In this document: positions 36,738 to 48,782 of the stretch, in pieces
How positions within the stretch are numbered: position 1 is the first letter of the stretch
Layout of the letters: each line of letters begins with the position of its first letter
From: Pseudomonas putida
GTDB lineage: Bacteria; Pseudomonadota; Gammaproteobacteria; Pseudomonadales; Pseudomonadaceae
Direction of reading: 5' to 3'
Assembly: GCF_028682475.1 (NCBI RefSeq)
Contig: NZ_JANHLE010000017.1
Coordinates: 61,614-125,613 of the forward strand
DNA: 64,000 nucleotides
Made by a program: the position numbers and the translations under genes
The notes under the pieces: model-generated
What the model saw: only the letters and a program-made list of their open reading frames with translations
Database searches by the model: none
Told to the model about the DNA's origin: nothing

Positions 36738-39700
36738 ATGGAGCGTCTGATCCGCGTTCTTGGCGCGATGACCCGCTGGGGCCTGGGTATCTGTGCCTTG
36801 CTGGCCGTGCTGGTGGCGTTGTACGTCAGCCTGGGCCGGCAACTGGTGCCACTGGTGGCCGAATACCGCGCCGAAGTCGAAGACAAAGCCGAACAGGCCC
36901 TGGGCCTGCCTGTGCACATCGGCAGCCTGGAAGGGCACTGGAGCGGCCTGGCGCCGGTGCTGGTGGTCAACGATATCCAAGTCGGCGAAGGTGTCACAGC
37001 GTTACGCCTGGACGGGGTCAAGGTGGTGCCGGATCTGTGGGCCAGCCTGAGTGAGCGTCAGCTGCGCCTGGCCAACCTGGAAGTGGCGGGCCTGCACCTG
37101 AGCCTGCACGAAGATGAACAGGGCGCCTGGACCCTCGACGGGTTGCCGAAAACCGACGACAAGCCGCTGGATCCGCAGCAGTTGCTCGAGCGCATGCAAG
37201 CGGTGGCGAAGATCACCGTGCTCGACAGTCAGGTCACGCTCGAGCCGTTCCAGCGCGATCCGATGACCCTCACTTATGTCAGCCTCGGCTTGCAGACCGG
37301 CAGCAGCCGCCAGCGTCTGGACCTGCGCCTGACTTTGCCCGATGGTCAACCGGTGGCCATGAGCGTGCGCAGCCGCGTGCGTCCGGCCCACTGGCGTGAT
37401 GGCCAGCTCGATGCCTACCTCAGCTTGCCCCAGAGTGACTGGGCGCGCTGGCTGCCGCCGCGCTTGCTGGGGCAATGGCAGGCCAAGGAGCTTAAAGCCG
37501 GGGGTGAATTCTGGCTGAACTGGAGCAAGGGCCAGCTGCAAAGCACCGTGGTACGCCTGAATGCACCGCAGTTACGCGGCTCCTATGCCGGTCGTGAAGA
37601 AGCCAAGGTGGAAAACCTCGCGCTCAATGGTTGGTTCCAGCGCCGCGAACAAGGTTTTGATGTGCAGCTCGATTCGCTGGCCTTGAGCCTGGGCAAGAAC
37701 CGCTGGGAATCGCACCTGCAACTGAATCAGAACGCTGCCAGCGAGGCGGCTGAAGAATCCTGGAAAATCCAGGCCGATCGCCTCGACCTGACCCCGCTCA
37801 CGCCCCTGATCCAGTCGCTGGCACCCTTGCCGGACAAGGTCATGGCCGTGGTCGAAGGGCTGAAGGTCAAGGGCAGCTTGCGCAATGTCCTGCTCGATAT
37901 CCGCCCGAAGGCAAGCGGGGACCAGCGTCTGAGCTTTGCCGCCAATCTTGAGCGCGTGGGCTTCAGTGCCTATCACGGTGCGCCAGCGGCGGGGAACGTC
38001 AGCGGTAGCATCAGCGGTGACCTGGGCCATGGCGAGTTGCGCCTGGACACTGACGCTTTCATGCTCCACCTCTACCCGATCTTCGCCAAACCGTGGAATT
38101 ACCAGAAAGCCAATGCGCGCCTGACCTGGCGCCTCGACCAAGAAGGCTTCACCCTGATCGCCCCCTACCTGAAGGTGTTGGGCGAAGAGGGCAAGATCGC
38201 CGGTGACTTCCTCATCCGTCTGCTGTTCGATGAAGCACGTGAAGACTACATGGACCTGCGTGTCGGCCTGGTCGATGGCGATGGACGCTACACCGCCAAG
38301 TACCTGCCCGAGGTCCTGAGTCCGGCGCTGGATGAATGGCTGCGCACCGCGATCCTCAAAGGCGCGGTCGACGAAGGCTATTTCCAGTACCAGGGTTCGC
38401 TCAATCATGGTGCATCCGAACAGGCGCGCAGCATCAGCCTGTTCTTCAAGGTCCATGACGCTGCGCTGGATTTCCAGCCTGGCTGGCCGCAGGTGCAGCA
38501 GGTCGATGGTGATGTGTACATCGACGATGAGGGCGTGCGCGTCAATGCCCGGCGCGGACAACTGCTCGATACCAAAGTCAGCGATGTGCAGGTCAACATT
38601 CCCCACGTCGCCAGTGGTGAGCACCCGCATATGTACCTGGATGGGGCATTCGATGGCGGTCTGGGTGATGGCCTGAAAATCCTCCAGGAAGCGCCAATTG
38701 GCACGGCGGCCATGTTCGCGGGCTGGGAAGGTGAGGGTAGCCTCAAGGGTAAGCTGAAGCTCGATATCCCCTTGGCCAAGGGCCAGCAACCGCAGGTAGT
38801 AGTGGATTTCGACACCAACGATGCGCGACTGAAAATTGCCGCCCCGGTGATTGAACTGCAGCAGCTCAAGGGTGCGTTCCGCTTCGACTACAGCAAGGGC
38901 CTCAGCGGCCAGGACATCAGCGCACGAGTATTCGACAAACCGATCACCGCGCAGATCTTTGCCGAGGGTAAACCGGGTGAGTTGCAAACCCGGGTCGAGG
39001 CCAAAGGTCAGGTAGCGCTCACCACCTTGACCCAATGGTTGCAGGTCAAGCAGACCTTGCCGTTGTCCGGCGAGCTGCCCTATCAGCTGCAGCTCAACCT
39101 GGGCAGCCGTGACAATCAGCTCAAGGTTGACTCCAGTCTCAGAGGCTTGGCCATCAACCTGCCTGCACCCTTCGGCAAAACAGCCGGAGAAACCCGCAAC
39201 AGCCAGTTCGGTATGACCCTGCAAGGGCCTGAGCGGCGGTTCAACGCCAGCTACGCCGATGTCGCCAACATGCTCTATGCCGCGCCCATGGACAAGCTCG
39301 ATCAGGGCCGTGGCGAACTGGTGTTTGGTGGTGGCAGCGCGCAATTGCCCAGCGCCCAGGGCCTGCAGGTGCGCGGCAAACTGGCTGAACTTGACCTGGC
39401 ACCCTGGCAGCAGCAAATGGACAGTCTGGCCGGCAAGGACCCAGGCGGCAGTGCCCGCCAGCTATTGCGCAGTGTCGACTTGAGCATTGCCCGGCTCAAG
39501 GGCGTCGGCCTTGAACTGAACCAGGCAGTGGTGCGCTTGCAGCGTAACCCGAACAATTGGGCGTTGCGCCTGGACAGCAAGGAAGTCATCGGCAACGCGC
39601 GCCTGCCAGACGCCAAGGGCGCGCCGCTGGTGGTCAACCTGCAGACCATTCACCTGCCGCCCCAGGATCCGGCCGAGGTGGCTGTGCCCAACGCGCCCGA

Positions 39701-40547
39701 CCCGATGGCCAAGATCGATCCGCGCAAGATTCCGTCCATCGACCTGAGTATCGACAAGCTGTACCGCGGCGACGACTTGCTCGGCAGCGTAGCGCTCAAG
39801 GTGCGCTCGACCGCCAAGGGCATCACCCTCAATGACCTTGATCTCAGTCTCAAGGGGCTGCAGATCGACGGCAATGGCGGCTGGGAAGGCGCACCGGGCG
39901 CCAGCGGCAGTTGGTACAAGGGACGCATCGAGGGCAAGAACCTGGCCGACGTGCTCAAAGCGTGGAACTTTGCCCCGACGGTCACCAGCCGCGATTTTCG
40001 TCTGGACGTCGACGCGCGCTGGCCGGGATCGCCGGCCTGGGTCAGCCTGGCACGCCTCTCCGGCAGCCTCGATGCCGCCTTGCGTAAAGGTCAGTTTGTT
40101 GAGGTTGAAGGGGGCGCACAGGCCCTGCGGGTGTTTGGCCTGCTCAACTTCAACTCGATTGGCCGGCGTTTGCGCCTGGACTTCTCCGACCTGTTCGACA
40201 AGGGCCTGAGCTACGACCGGGTCAAAGGTCTGCTGGTGGCCAGCGAAGGTGTGTATGTGACCCGCGAACCGATCACCGTGACCGGACCTTCAAGCAATTT
40301 CGAACTCGACGGCACCCTGGACATGGTCCGTGACCGGGTTGACGCGAAACTGCAGGTGACCCTGCCGGTGACTAACAACCTGCCGCTGGCAGCCTTGATT
40401 GTCGGGGCACCGGCGGTCGGTGGTGCCTTGTTCCTGGTTGATCGTCTGCTGGGTGATCGTGTGGCGCGTTATGCCAGCGTGCACTATCGCGTCGAAGGTC
40501 CGTGGAAAGAGCCTAAAATCAGCTTTATCAAACCCTTCGAAAAGTAG
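36738..40547 (+). CDS. yhdP: YhdP-family AsmA-like envelope protein
   Basis: A 1269-residue inner-membrane-anchored protein of the AsmA/TamB/YhdP group, proposed to form a long periplasmic beta groove that carries phospholipids to the outer membrane. One N-terminal span (WGLGICALLAVLVALYVSLG), a central DUF3971 part and a repeated beta-rich body are visible, ending in the conserved ASVHYRVEGPWKEPKISFIKPFEK. GGAGG precedes the start. It sits between rng and the nitrilase gene in the order conserved in gamma-proteobacteria. Single-copy length is normal for the family. Confidence 0.9.
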   Translation: MERLIRVLGAMTRWGLGICALLAVLVALYVSLGRQLVPLVAEYRAEVEDKAEQALGLPVHIGSLEGHWSGLAPVLVVNDIQVGEGVTALRLDGVKVVPDLWASLSERQLRLANLEVAGLHLSLHEDEQGAWTLDGLPKTDDKPLDPQQLLERMQAVAKITVLDSQVTLEPFQRDPMTLTYVSLGLQTGSSRQRLDLRLTLPDGQPVAMSVRSRVRPAHWRDGQLDAYLSLPQSDWARWLPPRLLGQWQAKELKAGGEFWLNWSKGQLQSTVVRLNAPQLRGSYAGREEAKVENLALNGWFQRREQGFDVQLDSLALSLGKNRWESHLQLNQNAASEAAEESWKIQADRLDLTPLTPLIQSLAPLPDKVMAVVEGLKVKGSLRNVLLDIRPKASGDQRLSFAANLERVGFSAYHGAPAAGNVSGSISGDLGHGELRLDTDAFMLHLYPIFAKPWNYQKANARLTWRLDQEGFTLIAPYLKVLGEEGKIAGDFLIRLLFDEAREDYMDLRVGLVDGDGRYTAKYLPEVLSPALDEWLRTAILKGAVDEGYFQYQGSLNHGASEQARSISLFFKVHDAALDFQPGWPQVQQVDGDVYIDDEGVRVNARRGQLLDTKVSDVQVNIPHVASGEHPHMYLDGAFDGGLGDGLKILQEAPIGTAAMFAGWEGEGSLKGKLKLDIPLAKGQQPQVVVDFDTNDARLKIAAPVIELQQLKGAFRFDYSKGLSGQDISARVFDKPITAQIFAEGKPGELQTRVEAKGQVALTTLTQWLQVKQTLPLSGELPYQLQLNLGSRDNQLKVDSSLRGLAINLPAPFGKTAGETRNSQFGMTLQGPERRFNASYADVANMLYAAPMDKLDQGRGELVFGGGSAQLPSAQGLQVRGKLAELDLAPWQQQMDSLAGKDPGGSARQLLRSVDLSIARLKGVGLELNQAVVRLQRNPNNWALRLDSKEVIGNARLPDAKGAPLVVNLQTIHLPPQDPAEVAVPNAPDPMAKIDPRKIPSIDLSIDKLYRGDDLLGSVALKVRSTAKGITLNDLDLSLKGLQIDGNGGWEGAPGASGSWYKGRIEGKNLADVLKAWNFAPTVTSRDFRLDVDARWPGSPAWVSLARLSGSLDAALRKGQFVEVEGGAQALRVFGLLNFNSIGRRLRLDFSDLFDKGLSYDRVKGLLVASEGVYVTREPITVTGPSSNFELDGTLDMVRDRVDAKLQVTLPVTNNLPLAALIVGAPAVGGALFLVDRLLGDRVARYASVHYRVEGPWKEPKISFIKPFEK

Positions 40548-40561
40548 CCTAGGGAGCGCCA

Positions 40562-41413
40562 ATGAAGTCAGCAGTGATCCAGATGGTCAGCCAGAGCGAT
40601 ATCCCGGCCAACCTGGAGCAGGCTCGGCGATTGCTCGAGCAGGCGGCTGCTGGCGGAGCGCGCCTGGCGGTATTGCCGGAAAACTTCGCCGCCATGGGCC
40701 GTCGCGACAGCGCCGCGATCGGGCGCGCCGAGGCGCTGGGCGAGGGGCCGATTCTGCCGTGGTTGAAACAGACCGCCCGCGACCTCAAGTTATGGCTGGT
40801 GGCTGGCACCTTGCCGTTGCCGCCGGCCGGGCAGCCTGAGGCCAAGTCCCATGCCTGTTCGTTGTTGATCGACGAGCATGGCCAGACGGTTGCGCGCTAC
40901 GACAAGCTGCACCTGTTCGATGTCGATGTCGCCGACAACCGCGGCCGCTATCGGGAGTCTGATGACTATGCGCATGGCAGCCAGGTGGTGGTGGCGGATA
41001 CCCCGGTCGGACGGCTGGGCTTGAGCGTATGCTATGACTTGCGCTTCCCTGAACTGTACAGCGCCTTGCGTGCTGCCGGGGCCGAATTGATCAGTGCTCC
41101 TGCCGCGTTCACCGCCGTGACCGGGGCGGCGCATTGGGAGGTGCTGATCCGCGCGCGGGCAATTGAAACCCAGTGTTATGTCCTGGCTGCCGCGCAGGGC
41201 GGTACCCATCCGGGGCCACGGGAAACTTACGGTCATGCGGCAATCGTCGATCCCTGGGGGCGAATCATCGCCGAACAGGCCAGCGGCGAGGCCGTGCTGC
41301 TGGGCGAACGCGACAGCAGCGAACAGGCGTCCATCCGGGCGCGGATGCCGGTGGCCTTGCACCGGCGCTTTTTCTCGCAGGACGCCTTGCGGCCTGCGCA
41401 CACCTCGGAGTGA
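40562..41413 (+). CDS. Nitrilase-superfamily amidohydrolase (Nit1/YbeM type)
   Basis: A 283-residue carbon-nitrogen hydrolase. The triad is Glu40 ([10 protein letters not shown]), Lys in [12 protein letters not shown] near 116 and Cys in [20 protein letters not shown] near 156. The sequence is closest to the Nit1/YbeM branch, which clears deaminated glutathione. GGGAG precedes the start, 14 bases after yhdP. It is 2 bases before the tldD start. Confidence 0.92.
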   Translation: MKSAVIQMVSQSDIPANLEQARRLLEQAAAGGARLAVLPENFAAMGRRDSAAIGRAEALGEGPILPWLKQTARDLKLWLVAGTLPLPPAGQPEAKSHACSLLIDEHGQTVARYDKLHLFDVDVADNRGRYRESDDYAHGSQVVVADTPVGRLGLSVCYDLRFPELYSALRAAGAELISAPAAFTAVTGAAHWEVLIRARAIETQCYVLAAAQGGTHPGPRETYGHAAIVDPWGRIIAEQASGEAVLLGERDSSEQASIRARMPVALHRRFFSQDALRPAHTSE

Positions 41414-41415
41414 CT

Positions 41416-42855
41416 ATGAGCGAGATGTTATCCACTGTCAGCGAGCATCTGCTGGCGCCGGGCGGCTTGACCCTCGACAGCCTGCAGTCAGTGCTGGGAG
41501 AGTTGGCCGGGCCGGGCATCGATGCTGCCGACCTGTATTTCCAGGGGCAGATTTCCGAATCCTGGGCGCTTGAAGACGGAATCGTCAAAGAAGGCAGTTT
41601 CAACCTCGACCAGGGTGTGGGCGTACGTGCCCAGTCTGGTGAGAAAACCGGTTTCGCCTACAGCAACGCCATCAACCTTGAAGCCCTGACCTCGGCTGCC
41701 CGTGCCGCCCGCTCGATTTCCCGTGCCGGGCAGAATGGCAGTGTGCAGGCGTTCAAAAGTCAGGATGTCACCCAGCTGTATGGCACCGACAACCCGCTGG
41801 AAGTGCTCAGCCGTGCCGAGAAGGTCGAGCTGCTCAAGCGTGTCGATGCCGCCACGCGCAAGCTTGACCCGCGTATCCAGCAAGTCACCGTGAGCATGGC
41901 CGGGGTCTGGGAACGCATCCTGATCGCCGCCGCCGATGGCAGCCTGGCCGCGGATGTGCGTCCGCTGGTGCGGTTCAACGTCAGTGTGATCGTCGAGCAG
42001 AACGGTCGGCGTGAGCGCGGCGGTCATGGCGGTGGCGGGCGTACCGACTATCGCTATTTCACTGACGAGCGGGTCATGGGCTTTGCCCGTGAGGCGCTGC
42101 GTCAGGCGTTGGTCAACCTGGAAGCGATTCCGGCACCGGCCGGCACCTTGCCGGTGGTCCTCGGCTCGGGTTGGTCGGGGGTGTTGCTGCACGAGGCAGT
42201 CGGCCATGGTCTGGAAGGTGACTTCAACCGCAAGGGCAGCTCGGCCTATAGCGGCCACATGGGCGAAAAGGTTGCTTCGAGCCTGTGCACCATCGTCGAT
42301 GATGGCACCCTGGAAGGTCGTCGCGGTTCGTTGAGCGTGGATGACGAAGGCACGCCAACCGAATGCACCACGCTGATCGAGAACGGCATTCTCAAGGGCT
42401 ACATGCAGGACAAACTCAATGCCCGGCTGATGGGCATGGCGGTCACTGGCAACGGGCGCCGCGAGTCTTATGCGCACCTGCCCATGCCGCGGATGACCAA
42501 CACCTACATGCGTGCCGGCGAAAGCGATCCGGAAGAAATCATCAAGTCGGTCAAGCGCGGTATCTACTGCGCCAATCTCGGCGGCGGCCAGGTGGACATC
42601 ACCAGCGGCAAGTTTGTCTTCTCCACCAGCGAAGCCTATCTGATCGAAGACGGCAAAATTACCGCTCCGGTCAAAGGCGCGACCTTGATCGGCAACGGTC
42701 CGGAAGCCATGAGCCGGGTGTCGATGGTCGGTAACGACCTGTCCCTGGACAGCGGTGTGGGCACCTGTGGCAAAGATGGTCAGTCGGTGCCGGTTGGCGT
42801 CGGCCAGCCAACCTTGAAGATCGATGCGATCACCGTGGGTGGCACGGGCGCATGA
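41416..42855 (+). CDS. tldD: Metalloprotease TldD
   Basis: A 479-residue zinc protease that works with TldE (PmbA) to trim peptides such as microcins, and helps CcdA turnover. The zinc motif is [22 protein letters not shown] (HExxxH). Other marks are [50 protein letters not shown] and [35 protein letters not shown]. The ATG at 41416 follows GGAG; a longer frame starting at 41173 is only the nitrilase gene read out of frame. Confidence 0.96.
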   Translation: MSEMLSTVSEHLLAPGGLTLDSLQSVLGELAGPGIDAADLYFQGQISESWALEDGIVKEGSFNLDQGVGVRAQSGEKTGFAYSNAINLEALTSAARAARSISRAGQNGSVQAFKSQDVTQLYGTDNPLEVLSRAEKVELLKRVDAATRKLDPRIQQVTVSMAGVWERILIAAADGSLAADVRPLVRFNVSVIVEQNGRRERGGHGGGGRTDYRYFTDERVMGFAREALRQALVNLEAIPAPAGTLPVVLGSGWSGVLLHEAVGHGLEGDFNRKGSSAYSGHMGEKVASSLCTIVDDGTLEGRRGSLSVDDEGTPTECTTLIENGILKGYMQDKLNARLMGMAVTGNGRRESYAHLPMPRMTNTYMRAGESDPEEIIKSVKRGIYCANLGGGQVDITSGKFVFSTSEAYLIEDGKITAPVKGATLIGNGPEAMSRVSMVGNDLSLDSGVGTCGKDGQSVPVGVGQPTLKIDAITVGGTGA

Positions 42856-42862
42856 AGTTGAA

Positions 42863-42889
42863 ACCGGGCGGGCAGGGCGCCTGCCCGGT
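42863..42889. terminator. GC hairpin between convergent tldD and darP
   Basis: ACCGGGC (42863-42869) pairs with GCCCGGT (42883-42889). An alternative GGGCAG/CTGCCC pairing exists inside. It lies in the 42-base gap between two stop codons and probably serves both transcripts. No U-run is seen. Confidence 0.5.
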
Positions 42890-42897
42890 CGCGGGGC

Positions 42898-43419
42898 TTA
42901 ACGCAGTCCGCGTTGAACCTCGTCGAGGGTGCGAATGTACTTGAAGATCTTGCGGCTGGCGCTAGGCGGCTTGTTGGTCTTGAGCTCATGCTGGGCCTGG
43001 CGGATCAGCGAGCGCAGCTGCTGGCGGTCGGCTTCCGGGTATTCCTGGACGAATTTCTCCAGGACTTCGTCGGTGCCGTCGATCAGCCGGTCGCGCCAGC
43101 GTTCGAGGCCGTGGAAGCGCTCGTTGTACTGGCGCGAGGAGGCGTCGAGCTGGTCAAGCAACGCAGTGATCGCGTCGATGTCCTGGTCGCGCATCAGCTT
43201 GCCGATGAACGACTTGTGACGCCTTTTGGCCTCGTTCGCCGTGTGGCGTTTGTGCTCTTCCAGGGCCGCGCGCAGTTCGTCGGTCAAGGGCAGTTTGGCC
43301 AGGATGTCGGGCTTGAGCAGTGTCAGTCGCTCGCCCATATCGACCAGCGCCTGCATTTCGCGCTTGATCTGGGTTTTGCTTTTTTCGCCTTCGAAGGCGG
43401 TGTCGTAAGAATCAACCAT
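42898..43419 (-). CDS. darP: Ribosome-associated dual-action protein DarP/YjgA
   Basis: A 173-residue, highly charged helical protein (formerly DUF615/YjgA) that binds 50S precursors. [59 protein letters not shown] and the C-terminal [13 protein letters not shown] are the family pattern. I start at 43419 because the upstream frame is the reverse of pmbA and not conserved. It lies opposite and between tldD and pmbA, the usual place. Confidence 0.92.
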   Translation of the reverse strand: MVDSYDTAFEGEKSKTQIKREMQALVDMGERLTLLKPDILAKLPLTDELRAALEEHKRHTANEAKRRHKSFIGKLMRDQDIDAITALLDQLDASSRQYNERFHGLERWRDRLIDGTDEVLEKFVQEYPEADRQQLRSLIRQAQHELKTNKPPSASRKIFKYIRTLDEVQRGLR

Positions 43420-43527
43420 GGGGGCAGTCCGCTGAGAATCGCCGCCATGATAACCAGTCGGGGGCCGCTTGTCCGGCCCGGTCGTAGATTGACCCGTGCC
43501 GAACGCAGAATTTGAGTGGAGAAAACC

Positions 43528-44874
43528 ATGAGTGCAGTCCAGAGCGTAGGTCCACAGGCCCTGCCGGCGTTGCAGGAGCAGGTTGAACAGATCATCGCCG
43601 AAGCCAAGCGCCAGGGGGCCAGCGCCTGTGAAGTCGCAGTATCGCTGGAGCAGGGCTTGTCGACCTCGGTACGCCAGCGTGAAGTGGAAACCGTGGAGTT
43701 CAACCGCGACCAGGGTTTCGGTATCACCCTGTACGTTGGCCAGCGCAAAGGTTCGGCCAGCACCTCGGCCAGCGGCAGCGAGGCCATTCGCGAGACCGTC
43801 GCCGCGGCACTGGCGATTGCCAAGCACACCTCCGAGGATGATTGTGCAGGGCTTGCCGATCCGGCGTTGATGGCCCGCGATCTGCCTGACTTCGATCTGT
43901 ATCACGCCTGGGACATCACCCCGGAGCAGGCAATCGAAAAGGCACTGGCTTGCGAAGCGGCAGCCTTTGATGCCGATGCGCGGATCAAGAACGCCGACGG
44001 CACCACGCTCAATACCCATCAGGGCTGCCGCGTGTATGGCAACAGCAATGGCTTTATCGGTGGCTATGCGTCGACCCGTCACAGCCTGAGCTGCGTGATG
44101 ATCGCCGAAGCCGACGGGCAGATGCAGCGTGACTACTGGTATGACGTCAATCGCCAGGGCGAGTTGCTTGCCGATCCGCGCAGCATCGGCCAGCGCGCTG
44201 CGCAACGGGCGGCCAGCCGTCTAGGCGCGCGGCCGGTGCCAACCTGCGAAGTGCCGGTGCTGTTCTCGGCAGAGCTGGCCGGCGGCCTGTTCGGCAGTTT
44301 CCTGTCGGCGATCTCGGGCGGCAACCTGTACCGCAAATCATCGTTCCTTGAGGGCACCATGGGCCAGCGCCTGTTCCCCAGCTGGTTGACCCTGGATGAA
44401 CGTCCACACCTGATGCGCGCCCTGGGCAGTGCGGCGTTCGATGGCGATGGCCTGGCCACCTACGCAAAACCGTTCGTCGAAAAAGGCGAGTTGGTCTCCT
44501 ACGTACTGGGTACTTATTCCGGACGCAAACTGGGCTTGCCGAGTACTGCCAATGCCGGTGGCGTGCATAACCTGTACGTCACCCACGGGGTTGAGGATCA
44601 GGCCGCGCTGATCCGGCGCATGGGCCGTGGGCTGTTGGTTACCGAATTGATGGGCCATGGCCTGAACATGGTGACCGGTGACTACTCCCGTGGTGCCGCA
44701 GGTTATTGGGTCGAGAATGGCGAGATCCAGTTTGCTGTTCAGGAAGTGACGATCGCCGGCAATATGAAGGATATGTTCCAGCAGATTGTCGCGATCGGTA
44801 ATGATCTTGAAACCCGCAGCAACATTCACACCGGCTCGGTGTTGATCGAGCGGATGACTGTGGCGGGTAGTTAA
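43528..44874 (+). CDS. pmbA: Metalloprotease PmbA/TldE
   Basis: A 448-residue partner of TldD. It has the TldD/PmbA fold but not the HExxxH zinc motif; the family counterpart is [43 protein letters not shown]. Start 43528 (ATG) follows GTGGAGAAAACC; the GTG 12 bases earlier is part of the ribosome site. Together they form a protease complex in the cytoplasm. Confidence 0.95.
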   Translation: MSAVQSVGPQALPALQEQVEQIIAEAKRQGASACEVAVSLEQGLSTSVRQREVETVEFNRDQGFGITLYVGQRKGSASTSASGSEAIRETVAAALAIAKHTSEDDCAGLADPALMARDLPDFDLYHAWDITPEQAIEKALACEAAAFDADARIKNADGTTLNTHQGCRVYGNSNGFIGGYASTRHSLSCVMIAEADGQMQRDYWYDVNRQGELLADPRSIGQRAAQRAASRLGARPVPTCEVPVLFSAELAGGLFGSFLSAISGGNLYRKSSFLEGTMGQRLFPSWLTLDERPHLMRALGSAAFDGDGLATYAKPFVEKGELVSYVLGTYSGRKLGLPSTANAGGVHNLYVTHGVEDQAALIRRMGRGLLVTELMGHGLNMVTGDYSRGAAGYWVENGEIQFAVQEVTIAGNMKDMFQQIVAIGNDLETRSNIHTGSVLIERMTVAGS

Positions 44875-44899
44875 GCGGTCAACTAGTGTGTCCCCTTGA

Positions 44900-44930
44900 A
44901 GCCCGGCCATGTGTCGGGCTTTTTTGTTTT
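44900..44930 (+). terminator. Rho-independent terminator of pmbA
   Basis: AGCCCG (44900-44905) pairs with CGGGCT (44915-44920) around a 9-base loop, followed at once by a T-rich run. This is the best classical terminator in the window, 25 bases after the pmbA stop. Confidence 0.85.
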
Positions 44931-44969
44931 TCTTCTTAGCTCTTCTTGAAGTGATTCTGATTATCACAT

Positions 44970-44988
44970 AATAATGAATATCATTATC
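44970..44988 (+). promoter_or_regulatory. Fur box of fagA-fumC-orfX-sodA operon
   Basis: AATAATGAATATCATTATC matches the 19-base Fur consensus GATAATGATAATCATTATC at 16 positions. It overlaps a possible -10 (CATAAT, 44967-44972) and ends 6 bases before the first fagA ATG, so iron-loaded Fur should block the promoter. Confidence 0.85.
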
Positions 44989-44994
44989 TAGGCG

Positions 44995-45388
44995 ATGATG
45001 TTCATGAAACCCGTCCTTCACGAATTGCCCTACCTCGAAAACTGGCGCTGGCTCAGCCGTCGTATCCGTTGTGCGATAGAGCCGGACGAACCGCGCTTGA
45101 TCGACCATTACCTGGCCGAAGGCCGCTACTTGGTGTGCTGCACCGAGACCTCGGCATGGACCGTCGCCCTGACCTCATTCCGCCTGCTTCTGGATACCGC
45201 GTGCGACCGCATGCTGCCCTGGCATTGGCGCTGCCTGTGCCTGGATCAGGCCTGGAAGCCGCTGTTGCAGCTGCGCAAGCTCGACGGTGGCGAGCACGGC
45301 CAGCGTTGGCAGCCTCTCGCCCTGCAGCTGGCGAACTGCACGCTACTGCCTTCGATTTCTTTCGCTGAACTGATGCAAGGACTTGATG

Positions 45389-45396
<8 letters not shown>
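44995..45396 (+). CDS. fagA: FagA, iron-regulated protein of the fumC-sodA operon
   Basis: A protein of up to 133 residues, encoded first behind the Fur box. Three in-frame ATG codons (44995, 44998, 45004) cluster at the start without a clear ribosome site; 45004 would give MKPVLHELPYLENWRWLSRRIRC. Aromatic and Cys residues are frequent (LVCCTETSAW, LPWHWRCLCLDQAW). Its biochemical role is unknown; the name follows the P. aeruginosa operon fagA-fumC-orfX-sodA (from memory). Its end overlaps fumC by 8 bases. Confidence 0.85.
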
Positions 45397-46765
<1,369 letters not shown>

Positions 46766-46785
46766 TAAGGCCCTGGAGGTTTGTC

Positions 46786-47247
46786 ATGCAGCACTGGAAT
46801 CGCACCACCGAAATCGCCAACCGCCTGTTCGACCAGGGCGAGTTGGTCGATGCCCGCGAGTTGTATCTGCAGGCCCTGGCCCTGGCCCAGGTGTTGTTCG
46901 AGCGCTGGCATGACGCCGATGAGGCGGTGGCCGTGTGCGTGATTGCTCACCACAACCTGGCCGACCTGCACCTGCGCCTGAATCAGCCGCAGGAGAGCGC
47001 GGAGTACCTCTGTGCCATCCATCAACGGCTGTTGCAGGCCATGCAGGATCAACGCCTGACGCCAGCGCTGCGCGAAGCGGCGCTGCGTCACAGCGGCAAG
47101 ACCTACACCGAGTTGCTCAATTTCATCAGTGATTACGGCCAGTACCCACGAACCGAACGCCTGCTCCACAGCCATGGCCCGCAACCGGCGGTACTCGCCG
47201 GTCAGGAACGCGCCGGGTCTTCTGCACATCAATACGGAATCCATTGA
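46786..47247 (+). CDS. OrfX of the fagA-sodA operon, TPR-like helical protein
   Basis: A 153-residue soluble helical protein starting [41 protein letters not shown], which resembles a tetratricopeptide repeat, followed by [30 protein letters not shown], a second one. No catalytic motif is visible. It always sits between fumC and sodA in Pseudomonas (from memory). CTGGAGG precedes the ATG. Confidence 0.82.
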   Translation: MQHWNRTTEIANRLFDQGELVDARELYLQALALAQVLFERWHDADEAVAVCVIAHHNLADLHLRLNQPQESAEYLCAIHQRLLQAMQDQRLTPALREAALRHSGKTYTELLNFISDYGQYPRTERLLHSHGPQPAVLAGQERAGSSAHQYGIH

Positions 47248-47249
47248 GA

Positions 47250-47861
47250 ATGCCTTATACCTTGCCTGCATTGCCGTACGCCTACGATGCTCTGGAACCG
47301 CACATCGATACCCAGACCATGCAGATTCACCACAGCAAGCACCATCAGACCTACATCAACAACCTCAATGCCGCCGTCGAAGGCAGCCAATGGGCCGAAT
47401 GGCCGGTCGAGCGACTGGTGGCCGCGGTCAAGCAGTTGCCATCGAGCCTGCAGGCGGCGGTGATCAACCAGGGCGGCGGACATGCCAACCACTCGCTGTT
47501 CTGGACGGTCATGTCGCCCCGGGGCGGTGGTCAGCCCCAGGGCACGGTTGCCAAGGCGATCGATGAGCAATTGGGCGGCTTCGAGGCCTTCAAGGACGCT
47601 TTCACCAAGGCGGCATTGACCCGTTTCGGCAGCGGTTGGGCCTGGCTCAGCGTGACCCCGGAGAAAAAGCTGGTGGTGGAGAGCAGCGGTAACCAGGACA
47701 GCCCGCTGATGCACGGCAATACGCCGATCCTGGGGCTGGACGTCTGGGAGCATGCGTATTACCTGCTGTACCAGAACCGCCGTCCTGAATACATCAATGC
47801 CTTCTACAACGTGATCGACTGGTCCGAGGTAGAGCGCCGTTATGTAGCCGCCCTGGTGTGA
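47250..47861 (+). CDS. sodA: Manganese superoxide dismutase
   Basis: A 203-residue cytoplasmic superoxide dismutase. Metal ligands are His27, His81, Asp164 and His168 ([10 protein letters not shown]). Gly77 in [13 protein letters not shown] together with GNQDSP near 148 marks the Mn type rather than Fe type. The ATG at 47250 begins just before the orfX stop-to-start gap closes (2 bases apart), with only a weak ribosome site. Under iron limitation it supplies superoxide defence without iron. Confidence 0.96.
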   Translation: MPYTLPALPYAYDALEPHIDTQTMQIHHSKHHQTYINNLNAAVEGSQWAEWPVERLVAAVKQLPSSLQAAVINQGGGHANHSLFWTVMSPRGGGQPQGTVAKAIDEQLGGFEAFKDAFTKAALTRFGSGWAWLSVTPEKKLVVESSGNQDSPLMHGNTPILGLDVWEHAYYLLYQNRRPEYINAFYNVIDWSEVERRYVAALV

Positions 47862-47872
47862 GTCGTCCCGCT

Positions 47873-48766
47873 ATGCGTACGGATGTGATGTCCATCAGCA
47901 GCGTGCGTTTGTTCCGCCTGGCGCTGGGTACCCTGTTGCTGCTGGTCGGCTGCGCTTTGCTGGCAGCGCAGGGCTTGGCCTGGCTGGACCTTGAGCCGCG
48001 CATGATGCGTGCGCTTGAAGGAGGGGCCCTGTGTGCCTTGGGCACAGCGCTGGGGGCAGTGCCGGTGCTGGTGATCCGCAGCATGCCGGTAGCGTTGGCT
48101 GATACCTTGCTGGGTTTCGGGGCCGGGGTGATGCTGGCGGCAACAGCATTTTCCCTGATCATCCCCGGGCTCGACGCCGCCCAGGCCATTGGCCTGGGCA
48201 AATGGGGCGCCGGAGGGCTGATCAGTTTCGGTTTGCTGTTCGGCGCTTTCTGCCTTTACCTGGTCGATCTCAAGGTGTCTGGCGCTTCGCCAGAAGCCTT
48301 GGTCGGCACTGCCCAGCAGCCGGTGATCGCCGCTCGGGTCTGGGTGTTCGTCATTGCCATCATTGCCCACAACATCCCGGAAGGCATGGCCATCGGTGTG
48401 TCGGCCGGAGGTGGGATGGCAGATGCCGACAGTCTGGCCATGGGCATCGCCTTGCAGGATGTGCCTGAAGGCCTGGTCATTGCCCTGGTATTGGCCGGGG
48501 CCGGCATGGCGCGCTTCAAGGCATTCGCTATTGGTGCGGCGTCTGGACTGGTCGAGCCGGTGGCTGCGGTGATTTGCGCCTGGCTGGTGACTGTTGCGGA
48601 GTTGTTATTGCCGCTGGGGCTGGCGTGTGCGGCCGGGGCCATGTTGCTGGTGGTGACTCAGGAGATCATTCCTGAATCACGTAGCAATGGTCATCATCGC
48701 TTGGCCAGCCTGGGACTGAGCGTCGGCTTCTGCCTGATGATGGTGATGGATACGGCGCTGTCTTGA
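47873..48766 (+). CDS. ZIP-family metal cation transporter
   Basis: An inner-membrane transporter of about 297 residues with eight spans. The ZIP metal-path motifs are HNIPEGMAIGVSAGGGMADADS and QDVPEGLVIALVLAGAG; the first is the canonical HNxPEG helix IV signature. Start is uncertain among GTG 47858, ATG 47873 and ATG 47888, none with a strong ribosome site. It lies 11 bases after sodA, so a link to manganese or zinc supply for the Mn dismutase is plausible (inference). Confidence 0.85.
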   Translation: MRTDVMSISSVRLFRLALGTLLLLVGCALLAAQGLAWLDLEPRMMRALEGGALCALGTALGAVPVLVIRSMPVALADTLLGFGAGVMLAATAFSLIIPGLDAAQAIGLGKWGAGGLISFGLLFGAFCLYLVDLKVSGASPEALVGTAQQPVIAARVWVFVIAIIAHNIPEGMAIGVSAGGGMADADSLAMGIALQDVPEGLVIALVLAGAGMARFKAFAIGAASGLVEPVAAVICAWLVTVAELLLPLGLACAAGAMLLVVTQEIIPESRSNGHHRLASLGLSVGFCLMMVMDTALS

Positions 48767-48782
48767 GCGGGAAAGGGGACGA

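Noticed and set aside
37572..39416. 614-residue open frame opposite yhdP
   Set aside because: It has no ribosome site or family features and mirrors the codon periodicity of yhdP. Long antisense frames are expected in GC-rich Pseudomonas genes.
41173..41415. Upstream extension of tldD
   Set aside because: The added residues are the nitrilase gene read in another frame; GGAG and ATG at 41416 give the family start.
43420..44205. Upstream extension of darP to a 435-residue protein
   Set aside because: The extra part is the reverse of pmbA with no similarity to the DarP family.
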